Part shown: positions 7,477 to 15,900 of the stretch, piece by piece
Position numbering within the stretch: the stretch's first letter is position 1
Layout of the letters: every line of letters begins with the position of its first letter
Source of the DNA: Actinomadura montaniterrae
Lineage (GTDB): Bacteria > Actinomycetota > Actinomycetes > Streptosporangiales > Streptosporangiaceae
NCBI RefSeq assembly: GCF_008923365.1
Contig: NZ_WBMR01000006.1
Location: forward strand, 1,724 to 65,723
DNA: 64,000 nt
Direction: 5' to 3'
Made by a program: the position numbers and the translations under genes
The notes under the pieces: model-generated
Seen by the model: only the letters and a program-made list of their open reading frames with translations
The model's database searches: none
Told to the model about the DNA's origin: nothing

Positions 7477-10164
7477 TCATGCCCCGGTCCGCCGGTGCCA
7501 GGACGCGATGAGGGTGCGGTTGCCGACGCCGAGCTTGTCGAGGATGTGTGAGATGTGGTTCTCCACGGTCCGCTCGGACAGGTGCAGGCGGCCGGCGATC
7601 TGGCGGTTGCTGAGCCCTTCGGCGATCAGCGCGGCGACCTGCAGCTCCCGGGACGACAGCGGGCCCGGCCCACCGGCGGAGGCGAGCGCGCGGGCCTGCT
7701 CCGCGAGCGGCGCCATGCCGAGGCGTTCGGCCAGGTCGCGGGCCGTCTCCCGGTGCGTCGCCGCGGCCCGGACGTCGCCGGGGCCCCGGCGCAGCGCGCA
7801 CAGGCGGGCCAGCTCCAGGTGGGTCATGGCCTGGTACGGCGGCGAGCCGAGCGCCCCGCTCTCCGCCAGGGCGGCGGTGAGGTGGGCGCCGGCGGCCCCG
7901 GTGTCCTCCATGAGCAGGGCGAGCCGTCCGAGGTGCAGGCTGACGGGCCCGCCCCACGGCGTGTGCGCGGGGCCGACCGACTGGCGGCCCGCGAACGGCA
8001 GCAGCGTCGCGTAGACGGCGGGCGCCCCGGCCGTCTCGCCGAGCAGGCTCAGCAGCTCCGCGTGCCCCGCCGAGATGATCAGCCATTCGGCGGCGGGCGC
8101 GGGCACCCGGTCCAGGTGCGGGGCGACGCTCCGCCAGATCATGGCGGCCTCGTCCCGCCGCCCGAGGTGGGCGAGCACGACCGCGAGCCAGGACCGGGCG
8201 AAGAACGGGCCGTGCTCGCTGAGCCGGCGGACCAGCGGCTCCACCTCGGCGAGGCCCTCGCCGGTGAGCATCGCGGCGTGCGCGGCGAAGACCAGGTCGA
8301 GGTGCTCGGCGCCGCCGTGCCGGCAGCGCCGGCCGAGCGCGAGGGCGTCCGCAGCGAGGGCGCGCCCGTCGGCGAAGCGGCCCTCGACGAGCGCGACGGC
8401 GGCCCGGAGCAGGAGCAGCCGCCACCGCCACAGCGGCTCGCCGGACCGTTCGACGTGCCCGGTGAACGCGGCGAGCTCCGCGTCGAAGTCGACGCGGCGT
8501 CCCAGCTCGGCGAACCCGTCCATCCGCCAGGTGTGCCCCCAGAGCGCGGCCTCCGGCAGCGTCCGGCCGAGGAGCGCGGCGCGCTCGCCCAGCGCCAGCC
8601 GGTCCTGGACGTGGCGCCCGTTGGCCAGCTCGGTCTGCCGGGCCTGCAGGGCCAGCAGCAGCACGTCGGGGTCGCCGGTGCTCTCCGCCGCCGCCAGCGC
8701 CCGCTCGCCGAGCGCCGGACCGGAGCCGGCGGCGGTGCTCGCCCACGGGTCGGCGGTGACCGCGAGCTGGGCGAGCAGCCGCGTCTCCCGGACGGGGTCG
8801 GCGCCGTCGAGCAGCGCCAGCGCGTCCCGGCACAGCGCGTGGACCAGCGGGGTCAGCGGGGAGAACGCGAGGTCGCGCGGCACCGTCGCGGCGTCGGCGA
8901 CGACCCGCGCGTCGCCGGTCGCACGGCCGAGGTCGGCGGCCTCGCGGCAGTGCCGCCAGCCCTCCTCCACCTCGCCGCTGCGGAACTCGCAGCGCGCCAG
9001 CTCCACCAGCAGCCCGGCGCGGACGGCGGCGGCGCCGGGCAGGGCGAGCGCCGCGCGGTACTGCGCGGCGGCGTGCTCGTGCGCGAGCCGCGAGACGGCC
9101 TGCCGGGCGGCTTCGAGGGTCGCCTCCAAAGCCCGGTCGGCGTCGCCGGCCTCGCGCAGGTGGTAGGCGAGCGCCTCGGCGGTGCCGTCCGCCCGGACGG
9201 CCTCGGCGGCCAGGGCGTGCAGCCGTTCCCGCTCGGCCGTGCCGAGCCCGGAGTAGAGCGCCTCCTGGACGAGGGCGTGCGAGAACCGGGCCGTCCCGGC
9301 GGGGTCCACGCGGACGAGTCCCGCCGCGACCGCCTCGTCGAGCGCCTCGGGCGGCTCGCCGGTGACCGCGGTGAACACCGGCAGGGTGAACTCGCGGCCG
9401 AGGACGGCGGCGCGCCGCACCGCCGCCGCGGCGGCCGGGCCGAGCTGCCCGGCGCGCTGCTCGATCACGTCGCGGACGCCGCTCGGCAGGCCGGCGGTGT
9501 CGCCGGTCGCCTTGCGGAGCCGCAGCAGCTCCAGCACGAACAGGGGGTTGCCGCCGGAGCGTTCGCGCAGGCCGGCGAGGTCGCGGTCGGCGAGCTCGTG
9601 GCCGAGCTCGTCCGCCGCCAGCCGTCCGGTCTCGCCCGGCGTCAGGCCGCCGAGGACCATGGGGGAGCAGGCGCGCCCGCGCAGGACGGGCCGCAGCGCC
9701 GCCGGAGCCTCCGGACCGCGGTACAGGCCGACGAGCAGCAGCCGCACGTCCGGCGCCTCGGCGGCCACGACCTGCAGCAGCGACAGCGAGGACGGGTCGG
9801 CCCAGTGCAGGTCGTCCAGGACCAGCAGCAGCCCCGGCCCGGCGGCGTCGCGGACCTGCCCGGCGACCTCGTCGAACAGCCGGGTCCTGCTGCCGCCCGC
9901 CAGGTCGGGGGAAGGGAGGCCGAGGGCGCGGAAGACCTGCGTCCAGGGCCGGTAGGGCGCGGCGCCCTCGCCTTCGAGGCACGCGCCCCAGGCGGTGCGG
10001 ACGCCGTCCGCGCGGGCGCGGCGCACCAGGGCGTGCGCGAGGGCGGTCTTGCCCGCGCCCGCGTCGCCTTCGACGAGCACCGCGCCGCCGTCACCGGCCA
10101 GCGCCTCGGTGAGCCGCCCGGACAGGAAGGCCATCTCGCGCTCGCGCCCGACGAACGTCGTCAT
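7477..10164 (-). CDS. LuxR-family regulator with AAA-type ATPase (LAL type)
   Basis: Large signal-responsive transcription activator of the MalT/LAL kind, 895 residues. The N-terminus begins with FVGRERE, then Walker A GDAGAGKT at 33-40 and a Walker B-like LLLVLDDLHWAD around residue 125, as in AAA_16 domains. A long helical, repeat-rich middle (TPR-like) follows. The C-terminal 60 residues carry a LuxR helix-turn-helix: SSRELQVAALIAEGLSNRQIAGRLHLSERTVENHISHIL (in two adjoining parts). ATG 10164 is chosen because it starts exactly at the conserved domain; the frame stays open to 10308 but that extension looks non-coding. It is convergent with narI and divergent from a small ABC operon, its most likely target. 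Effector unknown. Confidence 0.9.
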   Translation of the reverse strand: MTTFVGREREMAFLSGRLTEALAGDGGAVLVEGDAGAGKTALAHALVRRARADGVRTAWGACLEGEGAAPYRPWTQVFRALGLPSPDLAGGSRTRLFDEVAGQVRDAAGPGLLLVLDDLHWADPSSLSLLQVVAAEAPDVRLLLVGLYRGPEAPAALRPVLRGRACSPMVLGGLTPGETGRLAADELGHELADRDLAGLRERSGGNPLFVLELLRLRKATGDTAGLPSGVRDVIEQRAGQLGPAAAAAVRRAAVLGREFTLPVFTAVTGEPPEALDEAVAAGLVRVDPAGTARFSHALVQEALYSGLGTAERERLHALAAEAVRADGTAEALAYHLREAGDADRALEATLEAARQAVSRLAHEHAAAQYRAALALPGAAAVRAGLLVELARCEFRSGEVEEGWRHCREAADLGRATGDARVVADAATVPRDLAFSPLTPLVHALCRDALALLDGADPVRETRLLAQLAVTADPWASTAAGSGPALGERALAAAESTGDPDVLLLALQARQTELANGRHVQDRLALGERAALLGRTLPEAALWGHTWRMDGFAELGRRVDFDAELAAFTGHVERSGEPLWRWRLLLLRAAVALVEGRFADGRALAADALALGRRCRHGGAEHLDLVFAAHAAMLTGEGLAEVEPLVRRLSEHGPFFARSWLAVVLAHLGRRDEAAMIWRSVAPHLDRVPAPAAEWLIISAGHAELLSLLGETAGAPAVYATLLPFAGRQSVGPAHTPWGGPVSLHLGRLALLMEDTGAAGAHLTAALAESGALGSPPYQAMTHLELARLCALRRGPGDVRAAATHRETARDLAERLGMAPLAEQARALASAGGPGPLSSRELQVAALIAEGLSNRQIAGRLHLSERTVENHISHILDKLGVGNRTLIASWHRRTGA

Positions 10165-10322
10165 TGAGTACCCCGATGAGTGGTTCCACAGATGTCCGTA
10201 GCGTGCCCGATTCCTAGCGTCGTCTCCATGGAGAACGGGGGAAAGCGGGTGGCCACCGTGGGACGGTCCTCTGCCCCCGGCCCCCGGTCCCGCGTCCCGA
10301 TCCGGCACGAAAGGGAACCGTC

Positions 10323-10673
10323 ATGAACCGCACCACCACCGGGCTCACGCTGTGCGCCCTGTCCGCGGCGTTCAACGCCGACGGCGTCATCGCGCTCGGC
10401 GAGTCGGACGCGCCGCCCGCGTTCGTCGGGATCCTGAGCGCGGTGCTCGGCCTCGGCACGCTCGCCGGCGTCCTGCTCGCCCTGCGCGGGCGGCGCGGCG
10501 GCGTGCCGCTCGCGATCGGCACCCGGCTCGCCTCGGCGGCCGTTCTCGACGTGCCGACGTACTTCATCGGCGCGCCCGCCTGGGTGTACGTCACGGTCGG
10601 GGCCGGGATGGTCCTCGGCCTCAGCGGTGCCGGCGCGCTCTGGTCGGCGCGCGGGGCGAGGGCGGCGGCGTGA
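10323..10673 (+). CDS. Small four-helix membrane protein
   Basis: Unrecognised 116-residue integral membrane protein with four hydrophobic stretches (about residues 4-22, 33-53, 61-80 and 84-105) and few charged residues between them. The start ATG has GAAAGGGAACC just upstream. It is first in a tight operon with the following ABC ATPase (GTGA overlap) and permease, and lies divergently next to the LAL regulator gene. It may be an accessory membrane subunit of that transporter, but the sequence gives no catalytic motif. Confidence 0.75.
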   Translation: MNRTTTGLTLCALSAAFNADGVIALGESDAPPAFVGILSAVLGLGTLAGVLLALRGRRGGVPLAIGTRLASAAVLDVPTYFIGAPAWVYVTVGAGMVLGLSGAGALWSARGARAAA

Positions 10674-11311
10674 CCTCCGGGCCGGCGCCCGCGGCGCCCG
10701 GCCCCGCGCGCGCGGACTCGGGCCCGGTGCTCGCGGCGTCCGGCATCGGCAAGCGCTTCGGCCGCCGGGTGGTGCTGGACGGGGCGGACCTGTCCGCCCG
10801 GTCCGGCGAGATCGTCGCGGTCGTCGGCGAGAACGGTGCCGGCAAGACCACCCTGCTGCGCGTCTGCGCCGGGCTGCTGCGCCCGGACACCGGACGCGTC
10901 GTCCGGTCCGGGCGGGTCGGGTACTGCCCGCAGGAGCCGGTGCTGCTGGAACGGCTGAGCGCCCGCGACCACCTCGTCCTGTTCGGCGGCGCGGCCGGCT
11001 GGGACCGGGAGCGGTCGCTGAGCACCGGGACGCGGCTGCTGGAGGCCCTCGGGTTCGCCGGGCGGTCCCGCGTCCCGGCGAGGCGGCTGTCCGGCGGGGG
11101 CCGGCAGAAGCTCAACCTCGTGCTGAGCCTGCTCGGCGACCCCGGGGTCCTGCTGCTGGACGAGCCGTACCAGGGCCTCGACCACGGCTCCTACGCGGGG
11201 TTCTGGGAGCTGGCGGGGACCTGGCGCGACGACGGGAAGGCCGTCGTCGTCGTGACGCACATGCTCGCCGAGCTGTGGCGGGCCGACCGGGTGATCGAGG
11301 TGGCGGCGTGA
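10670..11311 (+). CDS. ABC transporter ATP-binding protein
   Basis: Cytoplasmic ATPase subunit, 213 residues from the GTG start that overlaps the upstream stop. Walker A is GENGAGKTT near residue 58, the Q-loop is GYCPQEP, the signature is the variant LSGGGRQKL, and Walker B is VLLLDEPYQGLD. The switch His is in VVVVTH. It is a small, export-type (CcmA-like) ATPase; the substrate cannot be told. Its partners are the preceding four-helix protein and the following permease, both coupled by four-base overlaps. Confidence 0.9.
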   Translation: MTSGPAPAAPGPARADSGPVLAASGIGKRFGRRVVLDGADLSARSGEIVAVVGENGAGKTTLLRVCAGLLRPDTGRVVRSGRVGYCPQEPVLLERLSARDHLVLFGGAAGWDRERSLSTGTRLLEALGFAGRSRVPARRLSGGGRQKLNLVLSLLGDPGVLLLDEPYQGLDHGSYAGFWELAGTWRDDGKAVVVVTHMLAELWRADRVIEVAA

Positions 11312-12027
11312 ACCGGTGGCTGCTCCCGGCGGAGATGCAGGCGCGCGACCTCGCGGGCCGCTGGCCCGCGCTGGCGCTGCTGTTCGCGCTGCCCGCCACC
11401 TGGTACCTCGCGGAGCTGGCGTCCGGCCGGCCCTGGGCGATCGGCGCGGGGGCGCTCGCCATGGGCTGGACGAGCGGCGCCGCGGCGCTGTTCGCCGTGC
11501 TGGGCGCCCGGCGGGCCGACCCGCGCCTCGTCCAGGCCGGGTACCGGCCCGTCGACCTCGCGATCGGCCGGCTCGCCGTGCTGCTCGGCGTGGCGCTGGC
11601 GGTCGCCGCCGCGTTCGGCGTCCTCATCGTCGCCTGCTCGCGCCCGGACCGGCTGCGCGACCTGTTCCTCGGGCTCGTCCTCGGCGGCCTGGTGTCGGTG
11701 ATGCTCGGCTGGGCGATCGCGGTGCTCGTCCCGCACGAGCTGGAGGCCACGCTGCTGCTGATCGGGTTCGCGGGCATCGCCCCGACCGCACCGGGCTCGC
11801 TGGGCGACTACCTGCCGTTCTACGCGCTGCTGCGGTTCACCGACGTGACGCGGCCGTCCCCGGCGGCGCTGCCGCTCGTCCTGCACGCCCTCGCCTACGC
11901 CATCGGCCTCGCCGCGGTGGCGCTGCTCGTCTGGCACCGCCGCGTGCGGCTCGTCAGCGAGCGCCGATCTCGCCGTGGCCCCGCCGGGGGCGGACGAGGA
12001 CGGCCAGGGCGAGCAGGGCGAGCATGA
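11308..12027 (+). CDS. ABC transporter membrane subunit
   Basis: Hydrophobic protein of 239 residues with about six transmembrane segments and a basic C-terminal tail rich in Arg and Gly. It is the only obvious permease for the preceding ATPase, whose stop it overlaps (GTGA). No family name is evident from the sequence. The last 74 bases overlap the 3' end of the convergent Bcr/CflA gene. The tail from about residue 215 may therefore be dictated by the opposite-strand reading frame rather than by function. Confidence 0.8.
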   Translation: MNRWLLPAEMQARDLAGRWPALALLFALPATWYLAELASGRPWAIGAGALAMGWTSGAAALFAVLGARRADPRLVQAGYRPVDLAIGRLAVLLGVALAVAAAFGVLIVACSRPDRLRDLFLGLVLGGLVSVMLGWAIAVLVPHELEATLLLIGFAGIAPTAPGSLGDYLPFYALLRFTDVTRPSPAALPLVLHALAYAIGLAAVALLVWHRRVRLVSERRSRRGPAGGGRGRPGRAGRA

Positions 12028-13222
12028 GCGCCACGAGCATGATCACCGCCATCGGCGCCGAGCTCGACTCGCCGAACAGCCCGACGAGCGGCGCGGCCAG
12101 CGCGCCGAAGCCGAACTGCAGGCCACCGAGCAGCGCGGACGCGGCGCCGGGGGCGGCGCGTCCGAGGTTCTGCGCGAGGCTCATCGTCGCGGGGACGAGC
12201 ATCCCGACGCCCCACACCGTCACGAACAGCGTGATCCAGGTGGCGGCGAAGCTCTCCCCGATGACCGCGACGGCGAGCACCTGCGCCAGCGCGCCCGCGG
12301 ACGACACCGACAGCGCGCAGGTCAGCAGCGTGTTGAGGCGCACCCGGCGGGCGAGCCGGCCGAACGCGGTGCCGGCCGTCAGGATCCCGGCGGCGTTGAC
12401 CGCGAAGATCAGCGAGTAGACGCCGGCGGAGACGCCGTGGATCCGCTCGAAGACGAAGCTGGAGCCGCTGATGTAGGTGAACAGCGCCGCCGACGCCAGG
12501 CCGAGCACCAGCACGTTCCCCATGAACGGGCGGTCGCGGGCGAGCCGTCCCATCGCGCGGAACGTCCCGGCGAGGCCGCCGGCGTGGCGGCGCTCCGGCG
12601 GCAGCGACTCCGGCACCTTCGCCAGGACGCCGGCCAGCAGCAGCGCGCCGACCACGCACAGCGCGGCGAACACGGCCCGCCACGTCGACACCGACAGGAT
12701 CGCGCCGCCGAGGACGGGCGCGGCGACCGGCGCCACGCCGAGGATCTGCGACAGCAGCGCGAAGTAGCGGGGGATGTCGGGGCCGTGGAACCGGTCGGTG
12801 ATCACGGCGCGGGCCAGCACCATCCCGGCGGCCGCCGCCACGCCCTGCAGGAACCGGGCCGCGATCAGCACCCCGACGGACGGCGCGAGGGCGCAGCAGG
12901 CCGAGCACGCGATGAAGCCGATGGCGCCGCCGATCAGCAGCGGGCGCCGGCCGAGGCCGTCGCTGACCGGCCCGATCACGATCTGGCCCGCGACCAGGCC
13001 GGCGAGGAACGCCGTCATCGTCAGCTGGACGGCGGAGCCGCTGGTGTGCAGCGCGGAGCCCATCTCGGGGAAGCCCGGCACGTACATGTCGATGGCGAGC
13101 GGCGCCACCGCGGTAAGCGAGCCCAGGACGAGGAGGAGGACGCCCGCGCGCGCCCTGCCCGCGGGGTGGGGACGGCCGGTCGCGTGCTCCGCCGTGCCCT
13201 GGTCCGGGGGATTGGATACCAT
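11954..13222 (-). CDS. Bcr/CflA-family MFS drug efflux transporter
   Basis: Proton-driven exporter of the DHA1 type, 422 residues with 12 expected membrane segments. Near the N-terminus are LTAVAPLAIDMYVPGFPEM and the motif A loop GPVSDGLGRRPLLIGG, both typical of Bcr/CflA proteins; the segment LQGVAAAAGMVLARAVITDR follows. ATG 13222 is the first start consistent with the family's N-terminus, although the frame is open further upstream. It lies divergent, with only 51 bases between starts, from a MarR regulator that probably represses it. The 3' end overlaps the ABC permease gene on the other strand. Confidence 0.92.
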   Translation of the reverse strand: MVSNPPDQGTAEHATGRPHPAGRARAGVLLLVLGSLTAVAPLAIDMYVPGFPEMGSALHTSGSAVQLTMTAFLAGLVAGQIVIGPVSDGLGRRPLLIGGAIGFIACSACCALAPSVGVLIAARFLQGVAAAAGMVLARAVITDRFHGPDIPRYFALLSQILGVAPVAAPVLGGAILSVSTWRAVFAALCVVGALLLAGVLAKVPESLPPERRHAGGLAGTFRAMGRLARDRPFMGNVLVLGLASAALFTYISGSSFVFERIHGVSAGVYSLIFAVNAAGILTAGTAFGRLARRVRLNTLLTCALSVSSAGALAQVLAVAVIGESFAATWITLFVTVWGVGMLVPATMSLAQNLGRAAPGAASALLGGLQFGFGALAAPLVGLFGESSSAPMAVIMLVALMLALLALAVLVRPRRGHGEIGAR

Positions 13223-13273
13223 GGGCGAAACGGTAACGAGTAGTTCGCTGGTTGACAAAAGGGAGGTGCGCGG

Positions 13274-13894
13274 ATGCTGCCCCGGCCGCCGGAGGTCCGC
13301 CGACAGTGGACCGCCCGCTTCCCCGACATGGACGCCTCCGCGATGCAGATCGCCGAGCTCGTCAAGCGGATCGGCGCCCAGCTGGAGACCGCCATCGAGC
13401 CCCTCTACGACGACGCGCCGCTGACCGCGCCCGAGCTCGACCTCCTCATCCCGCTGCGGCACATGGAGCAGCCCGTCATCGCCCGCCGCATCGCCGAGCA
13501 CCGGCACATGTCCCGGGCCGGCGTCAGCAAGGCGCTCGCGAAGCTGGAGAGGCGCGGCTTCATCGAGCGCGTCCCCAGCCCCGCCGACCGCCGCGCCTCC
13601 CTCGTCTCCATCACCGAGGCGGGCGGCGCCGCGGTCGACGCCCTGTTCCCGCGCCAGGTCGGCATCGAGTCCCGGCTGGTCGCGGGCCTCGGCGCCGACC
13701 GCGAGCGGGTCGTCGAAGCCCTCACCCTCCTCGCGGACGCCTTCGAACGCGCCGCCGCCGAACTTCCGTCGTCCCCCGAGCACGTCGAACCCGAAGCCCC
13801 GGCCGCCGAAGCCCCGGCCGCCGAAGCTCCGGGCACCGAAGCCCCTGGCACCGAAGTCCCGGGCACCGAAGTCCCGGCCGGCGGGGTCGGCTGA
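13274..13894 (+). CDS. MarR-family transcriptional regulator
   Basis: Winged-helix regulator of 206 residues. The DNA-binding part spans about residues 50-115 with HMSRAGVSKALAKLERRGFIERVPSPADRRAS, the classic recognition helix and wing. GGGAGGTG lies before ATG 13274. Divergent from the Bcr/CflA pump, so the 51-bp gap 13223-13273 should hold the shared operator; a weak GCGAA/TTCGC pair is the only symmetry I see there. The last 35 residues are an odd Glu-Ala-Pro-Gly-Thr repeat tail not expected in MarR proteins. Confidence 0.9.
   Translation: MLPRPPEVRRQWTARFPDMDASAMQIAELVKRIGAQLETAIEPLYDDAPLTAPELDLLIPLRHMEQPVIARRIAEHRHMSRAGVSKALAKLERRGFIERVPSPADRRASLVSITEAGGAAVDALFPRQVGIESRLVAGLGADRERVVEALTLLADAFERAAAELPSSPEHVEPEAPAAEAPAAEAPGTEAPGTEVPGTEVPAGGVG
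13793..13882 (+). repeat. Six tandem 15-bp repeats coding an EAPAA/EAPGT tail
   Basis: Six consecutive 15-base units, from GAAGCCCCGGCCGCC to GAAGTCCCGGCCGGC, encode the five-residue repeats EAPAA, EAPAA, EAPGT, EAPGT, EVPGT and EVPAG at the C-terminus of the MarR protein. The unit length is a multiple of three, so gain or loss of copies would keep the frame. The tail is probably flexible and may vary between strains. Confidence 0.85.
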
Positions 13895-13899
13895 GCGCC

Positions 13900-14037
13900 A
13901 TGCCGACGCGCAGGTGGACGACCCGCACGTCCGCGCCCGGGCCCGTCGAGGGCACGCGCGGCGCGGCGGCTCCGCGCGCCCTGAGCGACGGCGCGAAGGA
14001 CGCCCTCGGCTCGGCCCTGGGCGCCCTCAACTCCTGA
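13900..14037 (+). CDS. Possible small protein of 45 residues
   Basis: A short reading frame begins six bases after the MarR stop. The peptide starts MPTRRWTTRTSAPG and ends ALSDGAKDALGSALGALNS, an amphipathic helix-like tail. There is no clear ribosome site, but translation could be coupled to the MarR gene. It is followed by a strong stem-loop at 14065-14091, so it lies within the transcript. No family is recognised; it could equally be chance. Confidence 0.3.
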   Translation: MPTRRWTTRTSAPGPVEGTRGAAAPRALSDGAKDALGSALGALNS

Positions 14038-14064
14038 CGCCTTCCCGGCGCCCCCGCTGACCGC

Positions 14065-14091
14065 GCCGGCCGGACAGGACGTCCGGCCGGC
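14065..14091 (+). terminator. Stem-loop after the MarR unit
   Basis: A 10-bp perfect GC stem (GCCGGCCGGA at 14065-14074 and its complement at 14082-14091) closes a seven-base loop. No T-run follows, as is usual in this GC range. It sits 28 bases after the small reading frame and before the next transcription unit. Confidence 0.6.
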
Positions 14092-14228
14092 CGCGCGCGG
14101 CGCCCCACCTCGTCACCATCACCCGGCAGCCGCCCGAGCCGCCCCACGTCACGCCCTTCGCGCCGTGTCGCGCCGTGCCGTGCCGTGCCGGGCCGCCGTC
14201 ATGTCCTGCGAGAACAGAGGTCTTCTTC

Positions 14229-15809
14229 ATGTCGTCCACGTCCGTGGAATCCGCCGGGCCGCGCTCGCGGCCCGTGCACGGGAAGCGCGGGGCCCTGCGG
14301 GCCAACCCGTGGCTCACCCTGATCGCCGTCGCGTTCGGCCTGTTCATGGTCGGTCTCGACGCGTCCGTCGTGTCGATCGCGAACCCCGAGATCGGCCGCG
14401 ACCTGCACGCGTCCACCGCCGACCTGCAGTGGGTCACCAACTCCTACCTGCTCGCCCTCGCCGCGGCGCTGATCCTCGGCGGCAAGCTCGGCGACCGCTT
14501 CGGGCGGCGCACGTTCTACCTGGCGGGCGTCGCCGGGTTCGTCGCGGCGTCCGTCGCGATCGGGCTCGCCGGATCCATCGAGGGCGTCCTCGTCTTCCGC
14601 GCCCTGCAGGGCCTGTTCGGCGCCCTGCTGATGCCGAACACCATCGCGTCGCTGCGCGCCGTGTTCCCGCCGCGCAAGTTCGGGATGGCGGTCGGCATCT
14701 GGGCGATGGTGTCGACGGTGTCGACCGCGCTCGGCCCGATCGTCGGCGGGCTGCTCGTCGAGCACGTCGGCTGGGAGTCCGTCTTCTACATCAACGCGCC
14801 GATCGGGATCGTCGCGCTGGCGGTCAGCGCGCTCGTCCTGCCGCAGAGCAGGCAGGACGGCGCCGCGAAGGAGCGCTTCGACCTGCCGGGCGTCGTGCTG
14901 CTCGCGCTCGGCCTGCTCGCCGTGGTGTTCGGCGTCGTCAAGGGCGAGACGTGGGGCTGGTCGTCGGCGGGGACGCTCGGCGCGATCGGCGCGGGCATCG
15001 CGGTCCTGCTGCTCTTCGGCTGGGTCGAGACCCGGGTCGCGCACCCGCTGCTGCCGATGCGGCTGTTCCGCAGCCCGGCCCTGACGGTCGGCGCGGTCAT
15101 CACCGCGCTGAACTTCTTCGTGCTGCTCGGCGTGATCTTCTTCGTGATGCTGTACCTGCAGAACGTCCAGGGGTTCTCGCCGGTCGAGGCGGGCGTGCGG
15201 ACGCTGCCGCTCAGCCTCGCCTCGGTCGTGGCGTCACCGCTCGGCGCCGCGCTCACCGAGCGGTTCGGGCCGCGGTTCACGATGCCGCTCGGCATGGCGC
15301 TGCAGGCCGCGGCCTGCTTCGTGATGCTGGCCTGGGACGCGGATTCCGCGTTCGCCGTGATGTGGCCGCCGTTCGTCGCGCTCGGACTCGGCGCCGGGAT
15401 GGTGCTGTCAGCGTCGTCCGCCGCGATCGTCGGGAACGCCCCGGTCCGGGACGGCGGTGTCGCGGGCGGCCTGCAGGCGACCGTGCTGCAGATCGGCGGC
15501 GCGCTCGGCACGTCCGTGCTGGTGTCGCTGATCAGCGCGCGCGTCGGCGCGACCTATGCCGGCGAGCTGGCGTCCGCGGGCGTGCCCGCGCCCGTGGCGG
15601 GCGGTCTCGCGGGCGCCCGGGACGCGGTGGCGATGGGCGTCGCGCCGACGTCCGGTGCCATGCCCGCGCAGGTCAGGGCGGCCGTCGTGGAGGCGAGCGG
15701 GCAGGCGTTCATGAACGGCGTCCATGTGGCGGCGCTGGTCACCGGGGTGCTGTGCGTGGCGGGCGCCGTCATCGCCGCCGTGGGCGTCCGCCACCGGCCC
15801 GCGCACTGA
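14229..15809 (+). CDS. MFS transporter, DHA2 (EmrB/QacA) family
   Basis: Proton-antiport drug exporter of 526 residues with 14 expected membrane segments. FGLFMVGLDASVVSIANPEIGRDL carries the DHA2 motif D1, LQWVTNSYLLALAA follows, and GGKLGDRFGRRTFY is motif A. A motif C-like ALGPIVGGLL is seen near residue 165. ATG 14229 is chosen because AGAGG lies eight bases before it. No regulator adjoins; a second DHA2 gene follows after a large inverted repeat. The substrate is not predictable. Confidence 0.92.
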   Translation: MSSTSVESAGPRSRPVHGKRGALRANPWLTLIAVAFGLFMVGLDASVVSIANPEIGRDLHASTADLQWVTNSYLLALAAALILGGKLGDRFGRRTFYLAGVAGFVAASVAIGLAGSIEGVLVFRALQGLFGALLMPNTIASLRAVFPPRKFGMAVGIWAMVSTVSTALGPIVGGLLVEHVGWESVFYINAPIGIVALAVSALVLPQSRQDGAAKERFDLPGVVLLALGLLAVVFGVVKGETWGWSSAGTLGAIGAGIAVLLLFGWVETRVAHPLLPMRLFRSPALTVGAVITALNFFVLLGVIFFVMLYLQNVQGFSPVEAGVRTLPLSLASVVASPLGAALTERFGPRFTMPLGMALQAAACFVMLAWDADSAFAVMWPPFVALGLGAGMVLSASSAAIVGNAPVRDGGVAGGLQATVLQIGGALGTSVLVSLISARVGATYAGELASAGVPAPVAGGLAGARDAVAMGVAPTSGAMPAQVRAAVVEASGQAFMNGVHVAALVTGVLCVAGAVIAAVGVRHRPAH

Positions 15810-15854
15810 CCCGATCCGCCGGGTCCTAGGACGATCGGACCCGGCGGATTGGGT
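15809..15854. promoter_or_regulatory. Long inverted repeat between two DHA2 pump genes
   Basis: Arms of 18 bases at 15809-15826 and 15837-15854 are complementary at 17 positions, with a 10-base spacer. The spacer edge contains the 10-bp palindrome GTCCTAGGAC at 15823-15832. The repeat begins on the last base of the upstream stop codon and ends 46 bases before the next start. It may be a terminator, an operator for the second pump, or both. Confidence 0.6.
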
Positions 15855-15900
15855 CCGGCGGCCGACGCGCGGCGGGCGGCCCGCCGCCAGCATGAGATCC

